Below, one piece after another: positions 1 through 7,900 of a DNA stretch of 10,929 nucleotides. The notes beneath the pieces were generated by a model that worked only from the letters and a program-made list of their open reading frames with translations, was not told the DNA's origin and did not search any database. Numbering within the stretch: the first letter of the stretch is position 1; every line of letters begins with the position of its first letter. This DNA comes from Balneolia bacterium. GTDB lineage: Bacteria > Bacteroidota > Rhodothermia > Balneolales > Cyclonatronaceae. The stretch is from positions 1 through 10,929 of the forward strand of contig PXDL01000225.1 in the NCBI GenBank assembly GCA_003566395.1, given 5' to 3'. The translations under genes and the position numbers were made by a program.

Positions 1-2136
1 GTTTCGGACACCGAAGGTAAGTATGTACGCCAAATGTCCACCAATCCGGCTGAGCGTGTGTCCGAAGTGGTTTGGCTCGATGATAACGAACTACTTTACA
101 CACAAACCTGGAACGGTTATCACAACCTTTATACCATCCGTGCAGAGGCCCATAGCCAGGAACGAAACCTAACCCAATTGCGGATGCATCACCGGAATCT
201 TACGCCTTCGCCTGAACGGGATCAGATCGCCTATTTCAGGGGCCGTACCGATGTGATGATATTCGATAAAGCGAGAGTTCGCAGTCGTCAGGTGCATCAG
301 GATGAGCTTTGGAGCTTTTCCAATCAATCCCTGCATTGGTCGCCCGACGGCAGGCTGCTGGCTTTTAACGCCATGCGCTTTTTTGAAAGAGATATTCTGG
401 TTTATGACACAAGCTCTGAAGACGTCCTTAACCTGACCCGCACAGGCGTCTCCGAAAATTCACCGTTTTTTTCGCCGGACGGCTCCTTCCTCTATTTTTC
501 GACCGACCGAATCCGTCCGGTGTACCCCAGAGGCAGTACAGAAGCCGATATTTACCGAATGGCTCTCACACCGCAACCGCCGGACCTTCGGCTCAATCGT
601 TTCGATACCTTGTTCGATGAATCAGATGAAGATGATGAAAACGACGAAGCCGCGCCCGAAACCCGTATCGAAAAGGAAAATCTGCATAAACGCTGGGAGC
701 GAATTGCATCAAACCGGGGCATGCAAACCGGGCCGTATGTCATTCAGGACGGCGATAACCATATCGTGATTTACGGATCGTCTCATGACGGAAGCGGAGC
801 AAACCTCTGGAAAACCGTCCTCTCCCCTTTTGATCCGCCCGAAACCTCCAAAATTGAGGGCGCTCGAACCATGAGTACCGATATCAGGAAAGCCGGGGAT
901 TCCTACTACCTGATGATCGGCGGCAATATTCACACCCTGGATCCGAACGCGGGAAGTGTGAGTCAGATTGAGATCAGCCATCGTTTCACCCGAAATTTAA
1001 GGGATGAGTTCAATCAGATTTTTTATGAAACCTGGGCCAACCTGGAAGAAAATTTCTATGATGAAGATTTCCACGGCCGGGACTGGAACGCCGTAAGGGA
1101 ATACTATGGGCAATTTCTGCCGGGACTGAACAGCAGGAGTAACCTGCGAAGACTCACCAACGACATGCTTGGCGAGCTGAATGCTTCCCACATGGGCTTT
1201 GCCTCATTTGGAGCCGAAGAACAACCTTATTATCGCTCTTCTACCCAGGCTACCGGAATTTTGTTCAAGAACGACGACGGCTTTAATGTTGAACGCATTC
1301 TGCCCGGCTCCAATGCCGATAAAGCCGGCTTGAATGATGAGATTCAGTTTGATGACGTACTCAGGGCCGTGAACGGCGTGCGCGTAAATCTGGAAGGGAA
1401 CAGGGAAAAATACTTCAGCAGCCCTGATGCCGGTGATGAGATAGAGCTGACCTTCATGCGCGGCCGGGCAGAATACACGGTCAGGCTTAAAACGCAAACC
1501 TCTGCTTCGCTACGCGAGCTTTTGTATGATGAGTGGATGGAACAGCGGCAGCAAAAGACCGATGAGCTTGGCGACCGAAGTATCGCCTACATTCACATGA
1601 AAAATATGGGGAGCGGCGAATTAAACCGGTTCAAAGAAGAGCTTGCCAGGCAATTCGTACACCGGGAAGGCCTCATTCTTGATTTGCGCTATAACAGGGG
1701 CGGCAATGTACATGATGAGGTTATTCAGACGCTGAGCCGAAAGTCGTACCTGAAATGGCAGTACAGAAGCGGTACACCCACAGGACAGCCGAACTTCGCG
1801 CCCGCAGATTATCCCATCGTAGTTCTGATCAACGAACAAAGCCTCAGCGATGCCGAGATGACCACGGCCGGGCTTCGTGAGCTCGGTATCGGTACTCTGA
1901 TGGGGATGCCCACCTACCGCTGGATTATTTTCACATCGGGCATTTCGCTGGTTGACGGTTCTTTTCACCGGCTTCCGGCCTGGGGCGTCTATACCTTTGA
2001 AGGCGACAACCTTGAACAAACCGGAGTGGAGCCGGACATCAGGGTCAGGAATACATTTTTGGATAACCTCCGAAATAACGATCCCCAGCTTGAGCGTGCC
2101 GTAGAGTATATTCTGGAGCAGCGGACCCGGGAATAA
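1..2136 (+). CDS. Tricorn-family S41 serine peptidase with beta-propeller and PDZ domain, 5' partial
   Basis: The reading frame is open to base 1, so the true start lies outside the window; the ATG at base 34 is only an internal Met. Residue numbers here count from that Met. Residues 1-320 are WD40/TolB-like propeller repeats (SPDGRLLAF, SPDGSFLYFSTDR) interrupted by a very acidic linker at about 195-206. A tricorn C1-type helical segment follows (DFHGRDW, about 345-351) and then ELNASHMGF with the Ser385-His386 pair. A PDZ domain spans about 405-485. The S41 core has LDLRYNRGGN (549-558), the nucleophile Ser605 in SLSDAE, and EQTGVEPD, where Glu661 is the candidate fourth catalytic residue. 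The family tetrad is Ser-His-Ser-Glu, so the protein appears active. Family members of roughly 1050-1100 residues cut peptides, often released by other proteases; bacterial homologues of this type are usually exported. The missing N-terminus would hold any signal peptide and the first propeller blades. It is convergent with pckG and no functional link to it is visible. Confidence 0.9.
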   Translation, partial: VSDTEGKYVRQMSTNPAERVSEVVWLDDNELLYTQTWNGYHNLYTIRAEAHSQERNLTQLRMHHRNLTPSPERDQIAYFRGRTDVMIFDKARVRSRQVHQDELWSFSNQSLHWSPDGRLLAFNAMRFFERDILVYDTSSEDVLNLTRTGVSENSPFFSPDGSFLYFSTDRIRPVYPRGSTEADIYRMALTPQPPDLRLNRFDTLFDESDEDDENDEAAPETRIEKENLHKRWERIASNRGMQTGPYVIQDGDNHIVIYGSSHDGSGANLWKTVLSPFDPPETSKIEGARTMSTDIRKAGDSYYLMIGGNIHTLDPNAGSVSQIEISHRFTRNLRDEFNQIFYETWANLEENFYDEDFHGRDWNAVREYYGQFLPGLNSRSNLRRLTNDMLGELNASHMGFASFGAEEQPYYRSSTQATGILFKNDDGFNVERILPGSNADKAGLNDEIQFDDVLRAVNGVRVNLEGNREKYFSSPDAGDEIELTFMRGRAEYTVRLKTQTSASLRELLYDEWMEQRQQKTDELGDRSIAYIHMKNMGSGELNRFKEELARQFVHREGLILDLRYNRGGNVHDEVIQTLSRKSYLKWQYRSGTPTGQPNFAPADYPIVVLINEQSLSDAEMTTAGLRELGIGTLMGMPTYRWIIFTSGISLVDGSFHRLPAWGVYTFEGDNLEQTGVEPDIRVRNTFLDNLRNNDPQLERAVEYILEQRTRE

Positions 2137-2149
2137 AGCTGCTTCGGAA

Positions 2150-2204
2150 CAGTATCAGAGTATCAGTAAACAGTATCAGAGTACAGTATCATTATCAGTA
2201 TCAG
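2150..2204. repeat. TATCAG short-repeat tract
   Basis: TATCAG occurs at 2153, 2161, 2174, 2193 and 2199, with a variant TATCAT at 2187. The longer unit CAGTATCAGAGTA is seen twice, at 2150 and 2171. The spacing is irregular (8, 13, 13, 6, 6), which suggests slippage or decay of a simple repeat. It starts 14 bases after the stop codon of the tricorn-like gene. Its function is unknown; it could be neutral low-complexity DNA. Confidence 0.7.
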
Positions 2205-2315
2205 TGAGCAGTCTGAGGGGATACATAATGTAGCTGGAACATTGATATCTCACTAATTTTCTTTGTGAGAATCCTCAGCCGCTACTCATTCACAGTTCAA
2301 ACTCAGAGTACGCGA

Positions 2316-2353
2316 AAACTCCAGCCCTGAAAAACTTCAGGTCGCTGGAGTTT
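2316..2353. terminator. Long two-part hairpin, possible terminator of the tricorn-like gene
   Basis: The outer arms AAACTCCAGC (2316-2325) and GCTGGAGTTT (2344-2353) are perfectly complementary over 10 pairs. Inside them CCTGAA (2326-2331) pairs with TTCAGG (2336-2341) around a 4-base loop, leaving only a 2-base bulge (2342-2343). There is no real T-run after the plus-strand stem, only the TTT that ends it. The minus-strand copy continues one T further than the stem. It may stop plus-strand transcription 180 bases past the stop codon, act bidirectionally, or stabilise the 3' end. Confidence 0.5.
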
Positions 2354-2456
2354 GGCCGAATTAACCCGTGAAATCCGCGCTAATTCGTCGGATAAAAACA
2401 TGCTGTCATCAGATACAGAAATAATCAGTTTTCCAGGACCGCAGTGATATAAACGT

Positions 2457-2491
2457 AAAAAAAGCGGGTCGCTTTCCAGGGCGACCCGCTT
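2457..2491 (-). terminator. Rho-independent terminator of pckG
   Basis: The arms AAGCGGGTCGC (2462-2472) and GCGACCCGCTT (2481-2491) form an 11-pair perfect stem with an 8-base loop. On the minus strand the stem runs into seven consecutive T residues (the complement of the A-run 2457-2463). It lies 55 bases downstream of the pckG stop codon and in the right orientation for that gene. Confidence 0.9.
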
Positions 2492-2509
2492 GTGTTCAAA
2501 CTTTTCATC

Positions 2510-2529
2510 TACTAACTACTACTACTATT
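2510..2529. repeat. Short ACT trinucleotide microsatellite
   Basis: TACTAACTACTACTACTATT is built from ACT triplets, with one extra A near the start. It lies between the pckG stop codon and its terminator, so changes in copy number would only alter the 3' untranslated region. No function is evident. Confidence 0.6.
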
Positions 2530-2545
2530 GTCGTGTGGCCTTAGT

Positions 2546-4387
2546 TCACAAAGGCCTTTCAGGTGCCAGACTCCAGTGCTCGGGTGAGCGCCACAGACCT
2601 GATACCAGCAGCTCCCTCATAAAGAGGATTTCTTTGGGAAGCTTGTTATACAATTTGCTAAAGAGCTCTTCATGGCCGAGAAGCTCCTGCTTCCAGACTT
2701 CCATATCGATGTCCATTACCTTGTTGAACTCTTCCTCACTGAAGTCGAGTCCGCGCCAGTCTATATCCTCGTAGCGAGGCATCCAGCCGAGCGGGCTTTC
2801 AACTCCATAGTTTCTTCCGCGAACGCGCTCCACAACCCAGCGCAGAACCCGCATGTTTTCACCGAAGCCCGGCCATGCAAATTTTCCTTTTTCATCTTTG
2901 CGGAACCAGTTCACACCGAAAATACGCGGCGGGTTTGGAATCTCACGGCCAATTTGCAGCCAGTGGTTAATGTAATCACCCATGTGGTATCCGGCGAACG
3001 GAAGCTGAGCGAACGGGTCACGGCGTACTTTGCCAAGCTGTCCGAAGGCGGCGGCGGTCATTTCAGAGCCCATTGTTGCGGCCATATAGACTCCGAAGTT
3101 CCAGTTGAACGCCTGATACACAAGCGGTACGGCCGTGCTTCTGCGTCCGCCGAAAATAAAGGCGCTAATCGGCCCTCCGGCCGGGTCTTCCCAGGCGGGA
3201 TCAATGGACGGGCACTGTGCTGCCGGAGCGGTAAAGCGGGCATTCGGGTGCGCGGCAGGTTTGCCGCTCGCAGGATCGAACTTGTTACCCTGCCAGTCTA
3301 TCATATTCTTTGGAGGATCTTCTGTTTTTCCTTCCCACCAGACTTCACCGTCTTCAGTAAGACCGCAGTTGGTGAAGATCGTGTTGGATTTGATCGACTC
3401 CATGGCGTTCGGGTTTGTTTCGTAGTTCGTACCCGGTGCAACACCGAAGAATCCGGCCTCAGGGTTGATGGCGTACAAACGTCCGTCTTTACCGGGTTTG
3501 ATCCACGCGATGTCGTCACCGATGGTGGTAACTTTCCAGCCTTCCATCTCTTTGGGAGGGATAAGCATGGCAAAATTTGTTTTTCCACAAGCACTCGGGA
3601 AAGCAGCGGCCACGTAGGTTTTTTCACCTTCGGGCGACTCAACTCCCAGGATAAGCATATGCTCGGCCAACCAACCGTTGTCGCGGGCCATGGTGGAAGC
3701 AATACGCAGAGCAAAACACTTTTTACCAAGCAGTGCATTTCCGCCGTAGCCTGAGCCGTAAGACTCAATCAGTTTTTCTTCGGGATAGTGAACAATGTAT
3801 TTGGTATCAGGATTACACGGCCACGGCACGTCTTTTTCGCCGTCCTGAAGGGGGGCGCCTACCGAGTGGACACACTTCACGTAATCGCCGTTTTTACCCA
3901 GTACCTTAATGACTTCGCGGCCCATGCGGGTCATCAACCTCATGTTTACCACTACATACTCTGAATCCGTAATTTCAATTCCGATTTCAGCAATATCGGA
4001 ACCGATTGGCCCCATGCTGAAGGGAATTACGTACATCGTCCGGCCCTTCATGGCGCCGTCATAAAGCCCGCGCAGGGTTTCTTTCATTTTAGCAGGCTCT
4101 TCCCAGTTGTTGGTAGGGCCGGCATCCTGCTTTCTGCGGCTGCAAATATAGGTTCTGTCTTCAACCCGGGCTACGTCGCTCGGATCGGAAAACGCGGCAT
4201 AAGAGTTCGGATGTTTTTTGTCATTAAGTTTTTTGAAGGTTCCGCCCTGTACAAGCCTGTCGATCATCACATCATTTTCTTTCTCGCTGCCGTCACACCA
4301 GTGAACACGTTCCGGTTTAAGCAGTTGGGCCATCTCATCAACCCATTTAACTAATTCTTTATGCTTTACTTCATTTCTATAGCTCAT
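2546..4387 (-). CDS. pckG: Phosphoenolpyruvate carboxykinase (GTP)
   Basis: This 613-residue cytosolic enzyme converts oxaloacetate and GTP to PEP, CO2 and GDP, the entry step of gluconeogenesis. Length and motifs match the GTP class. Visible features are the substrate-binding segment DVARVE (71-76), MKGRTMYVIPFSMGP (113-127), YGGNALLGKKC (214-224), the P-loop FPSACGKTN (263-271) with reactive Cys267, metal-site residues near Lys223, His243 and Asp292 in IGDDIAW, GGRR (413-416), the lid region after SEMTAAA (441-447), and the guanine pocket KFAWPGFGEN (502-511). The ATG start is supported by GGAG (4396-4399 on the complement) 8 bases upstream. It has its own promoter and terminator, so it is probably monocistronic. 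The last 20 or so residues, after MRELL, do not look like the usual C-terminus of the family; this could be lineage-specific or a late frameshift. Confidence 0.98.
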   Translation of the reverse strand: MSYRNEVKHKELVKWVDEMAQLLKPERVHWCDGSEKENDVMIDRLVQGGTFKKLNDKKHPNSYAAFSDPSDVARVEDRTYICSRRKQDAGPTNNWEEPAKMKETLRGLYDGAMKGRTMYVIPFSMGPIGSDIAEIGIEITDSEYVVVNMRLMTRMGREVIKVLGKNGDYVKCVHSVGAPLQDGEKDVPWPCNPDTKYIVHYPEEKLIESYGSGYGGNALLGKKCFALRIASTMARDNGWLAEHMLILGVESPEGEKTYVAAAFPSACGKTNFAMLIPPKEMEGWKVTTIGDDIAWIKPGKDGRLYAINPEAGFFGVAPGTNYETNPNAMESIKSNTIFTNCGLTEDGEVWWEGKTEDPPKNMIDWQGNKFDPASGKPAAHPNARFTAPAAQCPSIDPAWEDPAGGPISAFIFGGRRSTAVPLVYQAFNWNFGVYMAATMGSEMTAAAFGQLGKVRRDPFAQLPFAGYHMGDYINHWLQIGREIPNPPRIFGVNWFRKDEKGKFAWPGFGENMRVLRWVVERVRGRNYGVESPLGWMPRYEDIDWRGLDFSEEEFNKVMDIDMEVWKQELLGHEELFSKLYNKLPKEILFMRELLVSGLWRSPEHWSLAPERPL

Positions 4388-4443
4388 AATCGGGTCTCCG
4401 CCTTTGCGTAAGAAATATTAATAATAAGTGGTCTGATACTTCC

Positions 4444-4465
4444 CGTTACCGGTCTCCCGGCAACG
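4444..4465 (-). promoter_or_regulatory. Hairpin at the predicted 5' end of the pckG transcript
   Basis: CGTT and CCGG (4444-4447 and 4449-4452) pair with CCGG and AACG (4457-4460 and 4462-4465), leaving one A/C mismatch and a 4-base loop. The -10 box ends at 4471, so transcription should start at about 4463-4465, exactly at the base of this stem. It may protect the 5' end of the mRNA or be an operator overlapping +1. The predicted leader is about 77 bases long. Confidence 0.45.
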
Positions 4466-4470
4466 CTTTT

Positions 4471-4499
4471 AATATAGTGAAACCGGCCTGCTAAATCAA
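4471..4499 (-). promoter_or_regulatory. Predicted pckG promoter
   Basis: On the minus strand TTGATT (complement of 4494-4499) and TATATT (complement of 4471-4476) are separated by exactly 17 bases. They match the sigma-70 consensus at 4 of 6 and 5 of 6 positions. Housekeeping promoters in some FCB lineages deviate from this consensus, so the call rests on spacing and on position in front of pckG. Confidence 0.55.
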
Positions 4500-4566
4500 C
4501 TACTCATATTAGAATATAAATACTAAATTATAGAGTCTTATTCACTTGCACCTTTTTCCTATTCAG

Positions 4567-4578
4567 AAAAGCGCTTTT
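4567..4578. promoter_or_regulatory. LacI-family-like palindromic operator candidate
   Basis: AAAAGCGCTTTT is a perfect 12-base palindrome with a central GCGC. It resembles the operators of LacI/GalR-family regulators, for example the AAAGCGCTTT core of an ideal CcpA cre site. It lies about 100 bases upstream of the predicted pckG start point, a position that would suit activation of a gluconeogenic gene by a sugar-responsive regulator. No such regulator is encoded in the window. Confidence 0.35.
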
Positions 4579-4617
4579 TTCAACAGCTGCCAAAGTAAGA
4601 TTTTTTATCCTCTATTG

Positions 4618-4690
4618 TGAACCGTTCATTTATAATTGGATGTAAAAATATACCCGTCTGTTCACATCAATTTTTTTCCATGATGAACGG
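4618..4690. promoter_or_regulatory. Cluster of TGAAC/GTTCA half-sites
   Basis: TGAAC-C-GTTCA (4618-4628) is an 11-base palindrome around one central base. A further GTTCA occurs at 4660 and TGAAC at 4684. CCGTTCAT (4622-4629) and ATGAACGG (4683-4690) form an 8-base inverted repeat about 60 bases apart. The arrangement suggests a binding array for a dimeric regulator 150-230 bases upstream of the predicted pckG start, but short half-sites can recur by chance. Confidence 0.3.
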
Positions 4691-4879
4691 ATTTCAGTTT
4701 TACGATTTCAAACTTTTCGGAACAGCGGTGTCAGGTTTTGTATAAAATTGAAATAGTGAATGGTGTATTGCTATTGCCTCCGGAGGGTCGGGATACTCCG
4801 TAAATTCGAAGGAAACTTACATGCGGGCAACGGATGCAGAGTATAAGCTTACCCGGACAACAGTGATTCCTAATATAGA

Positions 4880-4913
4880 AAAGGGAACCAAAGCCGGAGC
4901 TTTGATTCCCTTT
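4880..4913 (-). terminator. Terminator of the large secreted protein gene
   Basis: AAAGGGAA (4880-4887) pairs with TTCCCTTT (4906-4913), and CAAAGC (4889-4894) pairs with GCTTTG (4899-4904). There is one C/A mismatch between the two stems and a CGGA tetraloop. On the minus strand the stem continues into TTTTC and an AT-rich stretch. It starts 74 bases beyond the stop codon. The stem also ends in TTT on the plus strand, so it could work in both directions. Confidence 0.8.
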
Positions 4914-4987
4914 CATTGTATTTGTGATGCCGGTTTGGTGCTTTAAATCTGTTCAAGCGCCGAACGTTTGCATCTTATGCTGATGGA

Positions 4988-7900
4988 TTATTTCACCAGC
5001 ATCATTTTGCGAACTTCGTTGAAGCTTCCGGCCTGAATCCGGTAGAGATATACACCGGAAGAAAAGCGTGAAGCATCAAACTGAACCGCATGTACACCGG
5101 CGGCCTGCTGACCGTTCACAAGCGTGGCTACCCGCTGTCCCGTAACGTTGAACACATCAATCTGAACATGCACGGCTTCAGGCAGTGCATAGCTGATTTG
5201 TGTGGTCGGGTTGAACGGATTCGGATAATTCTGCTGAAGCGCGAATTCGGTCGGGATATCACCTGTGTACTCATTGCTGGTTTCAGGTTCAAGCAGAAGC
5301 GAATTGCCGTCGGGCAGTATAACCAGAAGCCCGAAAGACTCACCTTGCTCGGCATTCAGGAAACCACTTGCCAGTACGAGGCCTATCTGCCCCTGAAGCG
5401 GAGAGAGATCAACGTTAAACGAAGCAACCGTTGTACCGGTACCGGCAGCATTGATATCCAGAATGTATGCATCAGCGGAAATACTGATGTAATCTTCGGT
5501 GACGTCGGTATAAGACAGATCGCCCGCCAGAAGCGCCAGGTCACGGGCTACCACATCAACAGCAGGAGCGTCGGTTACACCGTGGTAAATCGCAAACTCG
5601 AAGTTTGTGGGTTCGCTGCTCTCAAACACCGCACCTTCAATAATATCGAGTTCGAATCCGATTGAAATACCGTCCGGGTTTTCGTCGAAGGCGCTTTCAT
5701 CAATCACACCTTGTGCGATGATGTAGTAGCTCTCGCCTTTGTCGAGGGTAACCTCAGCTTCATAAAGTGCATCTTCCAGCTCATCGCCGGCCGAAGTAAT
5801 GCTGACGGTAAACGCTTCATCGCCGGGAACCATCATAGATTCTGTAGCCGAGCGGAAATCAACGCCTCCGAAGGCAAGATCACCGTTGATGTAGATATCC
5901 ACACTTGCCAGAGCCGGATCGGCGGCATTATGAATAATCTGCACTAACGGGTCCTGAAGCACTTCTTCGAGCTCGTCTTCATAGAACGGGAAGATCTGGG
6001 CATTGTCTTCAAACTGTCCAAGCACTCCCGTAAGGTTGAATACCGCGGGCGGCACAGGTGAGCCGTCGAAGAAGGACTCGTCACGGTCGATACGGATATC
6101 GTAGATATTACCGTCGGCATCCACAGCCTGTACGGTTAAGCCGCTACCGGAGCCGATTGGATCGACCGGCCACTGGGAAGGATCCACAAGCGACACTTCA
6201 AGCATCGTTACGCGGCGTCCCTGCTCAGAAGAATCGATCGTCCACTGAGCATCGTAGTCTTCTATAGGCGTAGGCTCGGGAAGGGGATTACCCTCAGAGA
6301 GTACGTCGAATTCAACAGGCGCAACGAGAATTTCCTGGAATCTTTGATCAATCGTACCCACAAGCTCAACTTCCTGGCCCTCGGCAAACGGAGTGTCGGG
6401 GTCGTTACCACCGCCGAAACCGGCCCAGCGTACCTTAATGCCCCCTACTTCATCCTGAATATAGAACTCGGCGTTGTTGAAACCGAAGTCAGGGGTCGTA
6501 ATGAGACCTGTTACCCGAACGGCCGTACCTATTTCGAGTTCACGGGCTTCGGCAAGATTCACCTCAACCGGGAAATTGTAGGTTGCCGATACCACGGAAC
6601 TTGGCTCAAAACCGGGGCGGAATGCACGGGCCTGAACTATTGTGGTTTCGTCAACGGTGAAGGGTCCGGTGTATTCGGTAGAACCTTCGGTCGGCTCGGA
6701 ACCGTTGAGGGTATAGGTGATGGTGGCCTGATCGTCTTCCACGCTCATGGTTACTTCCACCGGTTCGGTGTAAAGACCGGAAGCCGGCTCAATTGAAGGA
6801 GCCGCAACCTGATCATCGGAAGAGAAGGTCTCGAAGTCGGCCTGATTACGTGCGGTCAGGTAGTCACCGTCTGCACGTGAGTTAGGCAATCCTGTGATGT
6901 TCTGCGGTACGGAAGGAACAGCCGTGCCGATGTAATCCACACCAAAGAAGGTGGACCGGAAAAGGCCGTCAATGGAAGGATCATCGATATCCTGAAGGTC
7001 GTAAACCTGCCCGTTGGCAAAGTTGCCTGAGGCTTCGGGAAAGACCACGCCTGTAACTGTTACGAGACGCGACTGATACAGATCGAAATCACTATAGAGT
7101 TCGTCCAGAGATATTTCGAGGGGTTCCACTTCATTTCCGCTGGAAACCGGTGCGCCGGGGTCTTCGGCCGGTACGAACTGCACCATGTTTCCGAAAACGG
7201 AAACGGTTCCGGTAAGGCCGGTAAGCGCATCGCCGACTTCATATTCCGTGGTAATAACACCCGGATTGAAGTTTCCGGCAGGTGCGTCATCAATCAATAT
7301 TCCGCCGGTTTCATCCTGAATAAACTTTTGGTTTCTGAAATCCTGCTGGAAGGTCAGAATTGCTTCACCACTGAAGGTAACCGTGCCCATATTTTCCTGT
7401 TGGCGCAGCTCAGCTATTGTGGTGATGGTTACCACATCCTCAATCACATATTCACCGGTTACGACATCACTGTCGGTAAACCCGTCGGCCACGGCAAAGG
7501 CGCTGAGCGTAGTGGTCTCGGTGAAAGTAAGCGGACCGTCGTACACCTCGGAATCGGTGGTCGGCTCTGTGCCGTTCACCGTGTAATAGATGGTGGCATC
7601 AGGTGTGGATGTTGAGATCGAGACGGTTACTTCATCCGGGAAAGTACCGGGTGACGGGTCGAAAGAAGGTGTTGCAACCTGATCTTCATCAGAAAGTACC
7701 TCGAAGTCGTCGCTGTCGCGGGCTACCACTAAATTGATCGTATTCTCACGGGTTAGTGTAAAACCGGTGATATTCAACGGATCCTGCGGAATCGGATCGC
7801 CGATATAGTCACGGTTAAAGAAATCCGTACGGAAGAAACCTTCAATGGAAGAATCGTCAGCATCGACCAAATCATAATTGGTTCCGTTGGAGAAGTTTCC

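Larger units (their letters stand above)
2137..2545. other. Convergent intergenic region between the tricorn-like gene and pckG
   Basis: This 409-base stretch separates two converging genes. From left to right it holds a TATCAG-rich repeat tract (2150-2204), a long two-part hairpin (2316-2353), a weak GAATTA/TAATTC inverted repeat (2358-2363 and 2381-2386), the pckG terminator (2457-2491) and a short ACT microsatellite (2510-2529). I found no plausible small gene or tRNA. Open frames here are short and have no recognisable protein character. Confidence 0.7.
4388..4987. other. 600-base intergenic region upstream of pckG
   Basis: The pckG-proximal part holds the ribosome-binding site, a leader hairpin (4444-4465), a promoter (4471-4499) and upstream palindromes (4567-4578, 4618-4690). 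The far end holds the terminator of the large secreted protein (4880-4913). Between about 4691 and 4879 I see only a CCTCCGGAGG palindrome (4777-4786) overlapping a CGGAG...CTCCG inverted repeat (4781-4800). The one open frame there has no protein-like composition, and no tRNA or riboswitch fold was recognised. Confidence 0.7.

Noticed and set aside
2358..2386. GAATTA/TAATTC inverted repeat
   Set aside because: The arms are only 6 bases, AT-rich and 17 bases apart, so it is within chance expectation for such a spacer.
2672..3754. Long 360-codon open frame on the plus strand
   Set aside because: It lies entirely antisense to pckG, has no recognisable protein character and no ribosome-binding site that I can see. 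The pckG frame explains the sequence fully, so this is a shadow frame.
4777..4800. CCTCCGGAGG palindrome overlapping a CGGAG...CTCCG inverted repeat
   Set aside because: It is short and isolated, with no T-run and no nearby gene start. It is noted in the intergenic entry, but I cannot support a function.
4731..4916. 61-codon minus-strand frame in the pckG upstream spacer
   Set aside because: It overlaps the terminator of the large secreted protein gene, and the translated sequence shows no domain, signal peptide or plausible composition.
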